Both the position numbers and the translations under genes were made by a program. Positions 26,494-36,309 of a DNA stretch of 64,000 bases are shown here, piece after piece. Origin of the DNA: Trissonchulus latispiculum. Taxonomy: Eukaryota; Nematoda; Enoplea; Enoplida; Ironidae. Below the pieces are notes generated by a model. The model made no database searches and was not told the DNA's origin. It was given only the letters and a program-made list of their open reading frames with translations. The DNA is taken from positions 41,351 through 105,350 of the forward strand of contig JASAND010000582.1 in the NCBI GenBank assembly GCA_030248195.1, given 5' to 3'. Each line of letters starts with the position of its first letter. Position 1 is the first letter of the stretch.

Positions 26494-26735
26494 GTGATCC
26501 AATGTATTAAACGGGCCGAAGCCATATTAGACTGGAGGGTGTTAAACCTAGGTATTAGACGTGGGCGAAGTGCAAATTAGACTGTAGCATTTGTTTGTAT
26601 AGGTATATTTTCGGTTTTTAATTCTGAGATGAGACTGCAGGTAATGATCTATTGTATTAGACGAGCCGAAGCCATATTAGACGGTAGGGTGTTAAACCTT
26701 GGTATAAGACGTGGTTGGGCTAAGCCCAAATTAAG
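26494..26735. repeat. Direct duplication, unit about 95 bp
   Basis: 26494-26590 and 26643-26735 share words such as gccgaagccatattagac and agggtgttaaacct, with several substitutions. They are separated by about 55 bp. Confidence 0.75.
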
Positions 26736-26989
26736 GTCGCAGCAGGAAGAATGCCAGAATTGCTTCTGATTACTCGAAAAACTAAAAATCCGGCTAAAAC
26801 TCGGGTGAACCCAAGAATATTTTATTGTGAAGCACATTTTTGGGGCCACTCTTAGGCCATGGCCCTCTTACCCCTTGTCCCCGACGGCAGCAGGTCTTGT
26901 ACATTGTCCGGACTGAGGCTTAGTTCCGCCCCCCCACGCTAACCTCTCCGCTTAAACTTATGAATCTGAGCTAACTTTTAGATTAAATT

Positions 26990-27455
26990 ATGACCAAAAT
27001 GTTAACTGCGGAATTTTCAAATGAGCACTTTAATTTTAGGCATTTAGGCATTTGCGATTTTTAATCAATCAGCAAGATTCAAAATTTAACACCATTCTAG
27101 CATTTGTCCGATTTTAAATCTTTAAAAATAAATTTAAAATATTTGAAGCCTTAATTGAAATTTAAATTTCAAGATCCAAAGTTATGATTTTGGGGATAAT
27201 TCAATATAAAAATTGCTCTGATTCAAAACCTTTTGTCAACAGATTTTCTTGGCGCAAGCGAAAAAATGCAACTTTCTTCACTGGCTATGTTATGTTTAAA
27301 CTGATGTGACATTACTCGACAACCGCAAGGTTTACGTTTTTAACTTCAAGAACTCGTTATATATACCGTTTGGACAATAAAATACACAAACAACAGCGAG
27401 ATCAGAGAAAGAAGAAACAATGACCCAAAAATGAACCCTCCACTAAATGATTAGA
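26990..27455. mobile_element. Decayed copy of the TTAAGGGG element family
   Basis: The right part (aactcgttatatataccgtt, ggacaataaaatac, cagcgagatcagagaaag, atgacccaaaaatg) matches the ends of the element at 59150-62506. The terminal TTAA has decayed to ctaaat and no left end is evident. Confidence 0.5.
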
Positions 27456-28252
27456 GTGAATAAACCACCAAGGCTGACTAAGCTTTTATTTTATATTTTA
27501 AACTGAAATCTTTGAAGTGGATTAGAGTATCTTAAAACATTTGTGTTCATACATTAAAAGGGGGGGGGTTGAATTGGAAAATTTTAAAATTTTAAAAATT
27601 TTTTTATTGTTTTAAAAATTTTAGAAAATTAGTTTTTAAAATTTAGATTTTTTATTTGGAAAATTTTTTGTTTTCGTTTTTTTTTTGGGGGGTTTTTGGG
27701 TTGGGGGGGGGGGCTTTTTGTGTTAGTCATTCGTAAGTACATTGAAATTGTTTTTGTTTACCATGTTTAATTTGTTGGAAACAAAAAATTTTGTCAACGT
27801 AAATTATTAAAATCAGTATTATTGCAACTTTTTTACAGTGCCGGGAACGGGAACATATTGGTGAGAAATATGTATAGGTTTTATTGATGCTGTGGAGTAT
27901 CTAAATATGTTTTAGAGTGATTTTAGAAAGGTGATTTAATCGTTGTGAATCAAAATAAAATAGTCTCTATGTGAATGCAATAGCGAACTCATACTTATCC
28001 TTATAACGTTTAGAAGCAATAATTATGGCATTCTGTGTTAACTGCCATTTGTACGTCGCTATACGACAGTGTTATGCGAATTTTTAACAAACTCAATTTT
28101 GTCTCAAATTAATCCTCGATAAATAGTGTTGGTTTGTGGCACAACAAATATTGAGACTAGCTTTATCTATCGGTGTCAAAGTAATATCGGGTCTATTTTC
28201 TGTTCTGTTTGAGATTCCATGCACTATTATAGCCGGCTGGCCTGTCAGTTAA

Positions 28253-28303
28253 ATTAATTAATTAATTAACTAATTAATTAATTAATTAATTAATTAATTA
28301 ATC
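28253..28303. repeat. (TTAA)n tetranucleotide array
   Basis: About twelve TTAA-type units occur, with one TTAAC interruption. Confidence 0.95.
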
Positions 28304-28933
28304 GTTAAAATGGCATTTGGTCTATGTGAGACAGGTCACTACCTCAATCTGCTTCATATCTGCAGTCAGGGGCGCACCTAGGAGGGGGCGGCCGACCCTC
28401 CCCCGAAACCAGATGTAAAGAAAAAATTGTATAGTCCGTGCTAAGATTTCAAAAATTTTAGCTACTTCGGCGCGAAATTGACTTAATTTTTGCTTAATTT
28501 ACCCTTATTTCATCGTTTTGAACATTTCAACAGCAGCTTTTCTGAAGATTCTCAAAATTGGTTGCGTTTTTGCTTTAATTTATGGTAATTTTTTGCTTTT
28601 CAAACCTTAGTTTGAAAAATTTATTAACTTCTGGGGGGGAGGAAAGCCACCAAGACCCAAACTTTTCTGAGGTCCCTCCCCCGCGAAAAAAGTTTCTATG
28701 TTCACCACTGTTTGCAGTAATTAGTAACTGACAGTGCAGCTCTTCTCTTTTTGTGTAACTGTAAAACCTTGAAACTAAATGGACGGGAAGATGAGATGCA
28801 ACATGACATACGGGAACTACAAAATTGTAAAGATCAGAGGGGGGTCAAGACTCTGAAGTAAATGACTCCTACCCTTGTGTAAATGCATACCTACTAGATG
28901 ATACGTTAACTAGCAAAATGGGAATGCTGATAC

Positions 28934-28939
28934 TTTATT
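28934..28939 (-). terminator. Poly(A) signal of gene C
   Basis: AATAAA on the minus strand lies about 50 bp past the stop. It is preceded by ATCATGATTGATC, as in genes A and D. Confidence 0.8.
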
Positions 28940-28988
28940 GATCAATCATGATTGTATCATTTAGAAAAATGCCACTGTACGATTGCAC

Positions 28989-30246
28989 TTATTCCAGACT
29001 TTCTTTCTCACTGCGCTCTGGTTTGCCACGCTTCGTAGCCCGCTTTAGTAGACTACTTCGCTTTGCCGGGCCCCGCTTCGGACGACCTCTCTTGTAGTCG
29101 TAATCGTAGTAGTAGTATTCGCCACACAAGCCACTGTAGTCGTAGCCGCCAGAGTAGTACAATTCCTCACAGCACGAGTAGTAGCAGTCGTCCCCATAGT
29201 ACTCGCAGTAGTCGCAGGGATGGTAGTAATCGTCATCGCAGTCTGCCAAACCTAAAACTAAATACCAGGAAAATATCTCCTTTGTTTTGTTTTGAAAGAA
29301 AGGTTTGGAAGAAAATTTGGCTGATTGCTTTAGTATTGGCTTTAGAGTTTAGAAATTGGAAGCTTACAGAAGCTTGCCTTCTAATAAGCTTTAACGAATG
29401 ACTATTTACTAAATAGATATTAATAGCAAAAGTCCTCTATACTTCAGCCCTCATAAGTCAGAACAGATTAAACGAGTGAACTAAGTAGTACTCCCTATTG
29501 AAGAAATATGTAGTGTTTAAAATTTTAGTGTTGAAACCAAGGTTTCATTTTGCCTAATACCAACATTTCCAAAATACGTTCTTTTAGTCTTCTAACATCT
29601 TTTGAGCAATCCAAAAACGATACTAAACTAGACATTTTTGGCATATTTTGTTTTTGTGACAGCTGAGGAGTCACTGATTGTTATCTACATTTTTGATTCT
29701 GAAAAGGTTTCCTAGCTTCTCTATTAAGTCATCAGCGCACAAAATAGACTCGTTGACTTTTTACTTAAAAGTTTGAAAATTTTTTCCTGTTAACCTCATT
29801 GGATTAGCTTCGAATTAATTAAACCGAATTAATTAAATTAAATTAATTAAATTAAATTAATCAATCCAAACAGATTGTTCAACTAAATAAGCTTAATTTT
29901 GAGACGACTTCCTTGTCTTTAAAATTCCGCTAGATAAAGCTTAAGCTAGAACCAAAAGTTTAGGCTACTAAACCAGGCATTTTCCCATTTTCGGATGATA
30001 GCTAATTGCAGCAAGCAACGATGAAATATATCTAAATTTGGAAATGTATACTTAACTACGTATTCTGTGTAAACTTTAGCTTAATTGCTTGAGCCTATCT
30101 GAAGAACTCCTAAGCAGGGACTTGTCCGATTTGTCTTTCAATCAAATGGGCAGCCTATTCTATAGAATCGCTTTTGGCTATTCTTTTCTTTTACCTGCGA
30201 ACATTACCACCAAAAAAAGTGCGCCAGTGATCATTACTTGCTTCAT
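28989..30246 (-). CDS. Gene C: secreted Cys/Tyr/Asp-rich, Lys/Arg-rich protein, 104 aa
   Basis: The coding sequence joins 30246-30195 to 29251-28989 across a 943-bp phase-1 intron (donor GTAAAA, acceptor TTAGTTTTAG). Exon 2 reads MKQVMITGALFLVVMFA, diverged from A and B mainly at residues 5-10. Residues 21-70 form the acidic Tyr block with seven cysteines (22, 30, 33, 40, 44, 45, 60), the most in the family, so disulfide-linked folding is more likely here. Four consecutive tyrosines lie at 63-66. The motif KRGRPKRGPAKR spans 71-82, and the basic tail keeps KRGKPERSE near the C-terminus, as gene A keeps KRGKPEHS. Function is unrecognised; a small secreted protein is predicted. This is the most compact gene body of the four apart from its long intron 1. 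Confidence 0.88.
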
Positions 30247-30427
30247 TGTTGGATAGATTCTAAAAAGAAAGAATCGGCTTTGAACAATTAAATATCTATA
30301 GGTGGTCTGACAACAGGCTCTGTCTTTTTCAGACCACAGAAATTCGTTGACCTTTTTTGGTAACCGTTAGCCCGTTTTTATAAACAATGAAAAGGACAGA
30401 GCATTCCGTAAAGTTATCATCTTTTAG

Positions 30428-30480
30428 CAAGAGTACATAATGCTACGATTTTATCATACTTTTATCTTTACGTACTCTTG
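30428..30480. repeat. Minimal foldback of the CAAGAGTACATAAT family
   Basis: CAAGAGTACATAAT on the left and TACTCTTG on the right enclose only about 30 bp. It looks like the bare termini of the 7-bp-duplication foldback family; no clear target duplication is seen at this copy. Confidence 0.5.
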
Positions 30481-30819
30481 TCATTAATTTACGAGCAAAC
30501 AGTAAGTTTTTATGTTTTGTGGTGTTGCCAGATACGTTGATGTGCACAGGAGAGACGTGAATACCAAAAAACAGGCCCGTTTGGCAACAAAACGAAAATC
30601 AACAAAAAACAAAGAAACGTCAGTTCAAGTAACTAGGCATAACAAACATAACGACCCAGTTTCTAGAAGGTCTTTCTAGGCTACTCGACATCAAAATGTT
30701 CATCTATTCCATTTCAAAAACATTATCCATCGGAATATTTCGATGCTATTGCTAATGTTGCTGTATCTGAAAGCTTGCGCGCAAAGAGCAGCATTCTACA
30801 CTAGTCTTCAGTGCAACAC

Positions 30820-32752
30820 GTACGGATTTTTCGGCGACGGGCCGGCCGGCCCTTTCCCGCAAGATTACAATTAGGCGGCCCGCAACCGGCCCGCGGGTCG
30901 GGCCGGTTTTTTACACGGCAAACGCCAATTTTTCAATAAATTTCGATGCAATTTCAAGTCTACAAGCAAAAATTCGTTCACGGATTTTTCATTGGCTTTG
31001 TTTTAAGATGATTAATTAAACATAATGGAATTTAGAATTGAGCTGTGCCGGTATCTCGGGGTTTAAGTTTGTTATATGGTGGCTACTTATTAGATATATC
31101 TAATCCCTTTTAAGTTACATCTATGAGAAGGGTGTAGAAGCTTTTTATAAGTGAACAGTTGTCGCAAAACAGTTGGAATGAAAACATTCGCGAAATTAGG
31201 TTTGATGGTTTTGGTGTTGATGTAGGGGGTATCGTTCGCAGTTTAAGACGCAGTGCTCTTGCTTGCGATTGTAATTGCTAATTTCCAACATCCAAAACTT
31301 GAATTGGAGTTTTGATCATGCGATGCGGCTGCACATTTGCTGAATTACTAACATAAGTTTTTAGAATAATTTGATATAATCTGATTTAAAAATGTCTGTA
31401 AATTATTAAAATTGTGATTTCTAACGATCAAACCACCATTTGAGTCTATCAGTATTTGTCAGTTTCAGTCAGTAGTATGTATTGAGTCATAAATTATTAT
31501 ATCATCCAGTTTTGAATCTGCCAACAACGTCATACTACATATGGTATAGCGCAGTCTATATGAATTATTAGTCGCTACCATTGCTTACCTTATGGTTATG
31601 GTTAATCCTTACTTTAGCAACTTACGATTTATCATTAATAGTTTTGTTTGTGGTTCTAGTATAGTCTTCACAACAAAGTAGTTTGCCGAAAGTAAATGCG
31701 GACCGAACTATACAGACAGCGGACTGAAAGGCTGATGCTGACAATCACACACAAGAGCACCTGGATAACCTAAGTTGTTCTGGTTAATTTTACTTACTGA
31801 TTGTTGAAATTTTACTTTATGAATTAGTGCAGCTATTTACGCTTCTATGTACATGGAAGACGGCTTTCCTATCTTTCCTATTTGAGAGCTGGCCCCCTTT
31901 TCTGCAGCCAACTTTTCCAATAAAGCTTTGCGAGCAAGCTATTAATAGGTTTCTGCCATCTTAGTCACTGTTGATAGCCGGGGGGCAGCTACTGTCGGCT
32001 TGACGACGGTAGCTGCCTTGAGGGTGACTGAGGCTACTTCAGCTGTGCTGACCCTGGCCAATAACCGCACGTCAATCTGGCTTGGGGGCCATGTTTTCTG
32101 TACTTGGCCTTCGGTTCTCCGCTCCTTTGACTGCCTTTCTGTCGGGTCTGCTATTGAACCCATCGATGTTGAGCCAAATACAAAATACAAAAAACTACAT
32201 CCAAAACCTTGTCAGAAAAACTTAAATGAAATTTGGATTAGTTCATTCCCTGCTATTGGTCATGTAAATTAGACATTTATGTCAAAATCAAGCACGTGGA
32301 CAAACTCAACACAAGAAACATTTAGATTTGAGGAAGTGAAAAGCTTCAGAAAAAGTGGTACAGCATCTGTGAAAAATAATGGAATCGGAATTGTAACATA
32401 AGCTTAAGAGTGGAGTAGGAGCGACAGCTTGGATTTGTATATGGATAATGTGCGAAATTCTGCATAACAATGTAATATCTACCAAACACGTAATCGGCTG
32501 ACCAGTGGCCACTTGTTATTGCTATTTGTTGTTTGTGAAAAATGGAAGACATAAAAATAGCCGTAGAATAAGTTGAAATTAGACGTAAAACCAGTTGAAA
32601 TCAGATACCTAACAGTTCGGGCCGCTTTTTGCGACGTCGGGCCGTTCGGCCCGTAGAAATTTGCTGCCCCGGGCCGGCCCACGTGGCCCGACCCCCTCCG
32701 GCCTGTGGGCCGGCCCGTAGGACCACATCGGCCCGGCCCGCAAAATTTTCTT
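30820..32752. repeat. Intron 1 of gene C with two GC-rich GGCCCG segments
   Basis: 30825-30915 and 32612-32752 are very GC-rich (CGGGCCGG, GGCCCG words) inside AT-rich DNA and may be the ends of one element or two insertions. Between them 31940-32170 is a GC-richer patch open on both strands without a product I recognise. Confidence 0.4.
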
Positions 32753-33008
32753 ATTTTCTAACACTACTAATACCTAAGAGCGATTGGGCTTTTAGACTTC
32801 TCGGTCCTTCCACAGAGTCACGGTGACAGCATTATCCATCTGAATTGACAAGAAACGGTACAATTATTCTAAATTTGCAATTCTTTTAGCCTCAATGTGT
32901 AGTGATTTTAGTCATTCGAAATTGTTCATGTTGTATACAGGCCCCCCTTTTACCGTCGATACCGAACCGACCATCCCCTCAATATACGTATCCTAAACAG
33001 TGGGGCAG

Positions 33009-33176
33009 TGTAGCGCTTCTACCAGGGCTGGTGGACCAAGAAGAAAGCAAGGACAAGCCCGAACGGGAGGGGCCCTTCTGACTCCAGAGCAGACATGCTA
33101 ACCAGTACACCACAGGGCCATCAGCTGAACTCCCGTTACAGGCTTATCAATCTTTCCTATGTCTGCTTCCCTTACA
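33009..33176 (-). mobile_element. Solo LTR of tRNA-bearing LTR element, internally deleted
   Basis: On the minus strand it begins TGTAAGGGAAGCAG and ends GAAGCGCTACA, the limits of the LTRs at 48.2-49.0 kb. CTGC flanks both ends (33005-33008 and 33177-33180). About 120 bp in the middle, including the B box, is missing. It lies in intron 1 of gene C and is absent from the matching introns of A, B and D. Confidence 0.82.
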
Positions 33177-33289
33177 GCAGTACTGGTGGGCAATCGCATG
33201 ACTTCCAAACAAACTGTGCTACTTATAAATAGAAATCTGAACTAAAGTAATATAATGCCAGATAAGGTAAAGCTTAGCTGTAAACGTAC

Positions 33290-33347
33290 CAGGTATAGTC
33301 TTGGATGAGAACTGCTAGCCCATTGCCCTGGTGCAGCTACTTATATA
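33290..33347 (-). promoter_or_regulatory. Gene C core promoter and 5' UTR exon
   Basis: TATATAA (33347-33341) lies 51 bp before the donor CCTG/GTACGT, with exon 1 ending at 33290. The exon keeps CATCCAAGACTATACCTG, parallel to the other genes. Confidence 0.78.
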
Positions 33348-34093
33348 GGATGTTTGCAAATTATGTTCATTTTTCAATTTTATGATTTATTCCTGATTAA
33401 TAATAGTTTTAATAATATTAAAAATGAATAATGGTAACAGTGCATTGGAATTTTGGAATTTATTTATAAAATTTTGCATGTTTGCAGTTTCTATTAACAT
33501 AATGTCTGCTGCAGAGTGGATCAAAATGCTTGTTTTGGATTTATTTTGGTTAATAGCTTATGCAAGCTGAAATCATTGAGTTGAGTAAAGCATGCCATAT
33601 GATGTTCGAAGCATTTTAATGGGTTTCATTTTTCAACGGTAAGCATTCAATCATGCTACACTCATTTTGCATACCATACTTGACTTGAAGTAAATAACTA
33701 ATGCAATTCTTTTCTATGCGTTTTATAATACAACATACGAATCTGGTACAATAAATTTCACATAAATTCTAGTTCTGCTTATGATAGCATGTATTTATTT
33801 GAAACTAGAAATGCTTCGTATTTGTCATTTGCGTATAAATAGAACTTAATGATTTTATCTCTCAAAGTATGAATGGTTGGATTCAATAGATCAAATCGAT
33901 TCAGTATTCAAAATAAAGCCAGAATATGCAGTTCGTAGAATTAAAGTAAACTGTAACGAAAGAGGCTGACTAACGGTCAACCTTTTCGTCAAACATATTC
34001 CCAATTTTCGTTGGAAATTGCAGGAAACTTTTCTATCCAACGGTTGGCAATCAATTCCACTGTCGAGATTGGACTGAGTAAACTGGTCTCTGA
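33348..34093 (-). promoter_or_regulatory. Conserved upstream region of gene C
   Basis: It carries the same ordered blocks as upstream of A, B and D (catttttcaatttta, aatgaataatgg, aaaatgcttgttttgg, catatgatgttcgaagc, attcagtattcaaaat). It stops where the foldback at 34101 is inserted. No gene is seen. Confidence 0.55.
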
Positions 34094-34100
34094 CTAAAAT

Positions 34101-34478
34101 CAAGAGTACATAATATAAGAGTGTGCCACTAGGCACACTCTATGTTATCAGAGCAAAAACTATGCTCTGCTCGCTAACGGCCAACCCCCCCCCCCGCAAG
34201 TCAGATCCTAGTGATCCCCCCCCCCCGCAAATCAGTACCTAGTCGAAACGGGGGTACGCTCACTCGCTCTATGTTTATGTGCTTAAGCTCGAAAACACAA
34301 GCAGTGCGTGCGCGAATTTTGTGCCTGCTTCGAGCTTTAGTACACAAACATAGCGCACAAACTTCTTTGAAGTGATGGGTCTAATTTGCGGAGGGGGGGA
34401 GGTGGGCCGTTAGCTAGAAGAGCATAGTTTTTGCTCTGATAACAGAGAGTGTGCAGAGTCTTACATTATGTACTCCTG
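34101..34478. mobile_element. Foldback element with 7-bp target duplication
   Basis: It begins CAAGAGTACATAATA and ends, read inverted, CAGGAGTACATAATG. Arms pair through TTATCAGAGCAAAAACTATGC and inner C-run/G-run tracts. CTAAAAT flanks both sides (34094-34100, 34479-34485). No coding capacity. Confidence 0.88.
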
Positions 34479-34788
34479 CTAAAATTCACTAAAATCTACA
34501 GGTCCGTCCGGTGTGTTTGGGCAATGAATCCCTAATTACAATAGCCGGCTAAAACACGCGATAGAACGACTGAATTCTTCTGCAAAGGTGTAGAGAAATT
34601 ATGGTTGATGTGAACGATCTAAATATGTTATAAAATTAGTCAGAAGTAAACTTTCTGCCAGACTATCTGTCGGACGGCTCGCCAGTCTGCGAATAGGCTC
34701 AGGAAGAGACATATAGAGCGTCGTTGCCCCCTAACATAGCAGTCTCGACGCAGGGTAAAAGTGAGCGGGCAAGGCAAAAAACCCATGC

Positions 34789-36309
34789 TTAAGGGGGGTC
34801 GCTTTGGGTCAAAATCGATAGTCACGGATTTCGCTCATTTTCACACACAATATAGGTACATAATATGTTCTCAAAAACAAGACAAAACATTAGAGTTCGA
34901 AGTCAAACTGAGGCAGAGATATTCAGTTATAAATGAAAGAACAAACGAAACCAAGATTGTCACTGCAGCACCTCCGACCCGAAAATTTTTCAGATTCTGC
35001 TCGAACTTTCAGATACTACATTTCAGACACATAGTTCTATTAGAAAAGTTGTTCAGCTCATCAGTAGCTATAGAATGATGCCCAATTTGTCTATATTTTG
35101 GAAATTTCAAACATTGCCTTTTGTGACCTATAAGAGATCAAAGGAGTCGATGCGACAGAAAAGTTCTACCTTGAAGCGTTTGCCTTTACCATAATGTCCG
35201 GCAGGCATTGAGAGTTTTATGTGCCAATTTTCGTGACTTTCGAGTGAGTATTGAGTGAGAAATTATTAAAAGAACGTGAAAATTGAGAAAAATGATGATT
35301 GTTTGCAAAATTAGCAGATTTTGTGTCAAGTTTTTTGAGAGCACTACAAACGGTAGAAATTTGCAACTACTGTCATAAGAATTCTGTGTATGCGTAGAGT
35401 GCAACTATCTATAAGCGATTTACAGCCACGTCGGAATTTTAGGGGAAAGAAAAAGAAAGAAAATGGAAAGAATTCTTGAAATAAAGAAAAAGAAAAATAA
35501 ATTCCACTTCAATTTTCTTTAATTTAAATAAGAAGAGAAAGAAAAGCGGTTCCTTTTAATTGCTTGCTTCTTTACTTTGTGACTTCCCAATTTCCTTGCC
35601 TTCTTAAATTCGCTAAGACTCCAATTGAAATTGACAGGTGCTACGCTTCTAACATGGACGTGTATAACAGGTCGCATATATTAAAGCTAGCAGGACTTCT
35701 TAGCAAGAGGTCATTTGGTTGGACTGCTTGCGCAAGTTGACTGACAGCTGAAACCTGAGACAGCCTAATTGACCTTTTCTTCTTTAAATAAAGAAAAAGA
35801 AAAAGAAAATTGTGCCCCAATTTCTTCTTTTGCAAGAAAAAGAAAAAGAAAAAGAAAAGAAAATTTAAAGAAAATTTTTCCCCTAAAATAACGGCGTGGC
35901 TGTATGTAGCGTTCGCCAATCGTGCAGAAGAGGCGAAAATGTTTTGCTGGTCCTGTTTTTCGTGGTACAAAAAGCACCAATTTTCCGAAATTTTGACTTT
36001 AAAAATCGCCAGAAATCCGACATTCAACAGAATTGTTCCAGAAGGGTTATTTGCACTCTCTGGTATGTCTTTAACATGTACAACAAGGTTGCAGCGATGT
36101 ATCTTGCATACAGCGAAAAAGTTTTCTGCCACAAACTTTTTAACCTAACTTTTTCATTTTGTAATGTTTAACACATGTCGAGGTCACCTTTCTACAGAAC
36201 GGTTGAAACAATATTACGCAAAACGCACCTGTCTTGTTTTGAGGACCCATTAGGACTACAAAATATGTGAAAATGAGCAAAATCGGTCAAAAAGAGACCC
36301 GCCCCTTAA
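34789..36309. mobile_element. TTAAGGGG inverted-repeat element (1.5 kb) inserted in retroelement
   Basis: Left TTAAGGGGGGTCGC and right (inverted) TTAAGGGGCGGGTCTC ends continue as diverged inverted repeats for about 60 bp (GCTCATTTTCACA shared) and are bounded by TTAA. Purine-rich AAAGAA tracts fill 35440-35870. It cuts the retroelement frame that runs in from 36310. Confidence 0.75.

Larger units (their letters stand above)
25413..28900. other. No gene recognised; several repeats
   Basis: The stretch holds a segment shared inverted with 58671-58740 (about 25791-25875, word ggatccgcctgctggccagc), a direct duplication, a decayed inverted-repeat element, low-complexity T/G tracts at 27558-27720, a TTAA tetramer array and a G/C-run repeat at 28368-28700. 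I see no coding exon. Confidence 0.45.

Noticed and set aside
31942..32272. Overlapping frames on both strands in intron 1 of gene C
   Set aside because: The patch is GC-richer and open in both directions, lies between repeat segments, and matches no protein I recognise.
35641..36148. Overlapping frames of 112 and 163 codons on opposite strands
   Set aside because: They lie inside the TTAAGGGG element and cross AAAGAA tracts giving poly-Lys or poly-Phe; no transposase motif is visible.
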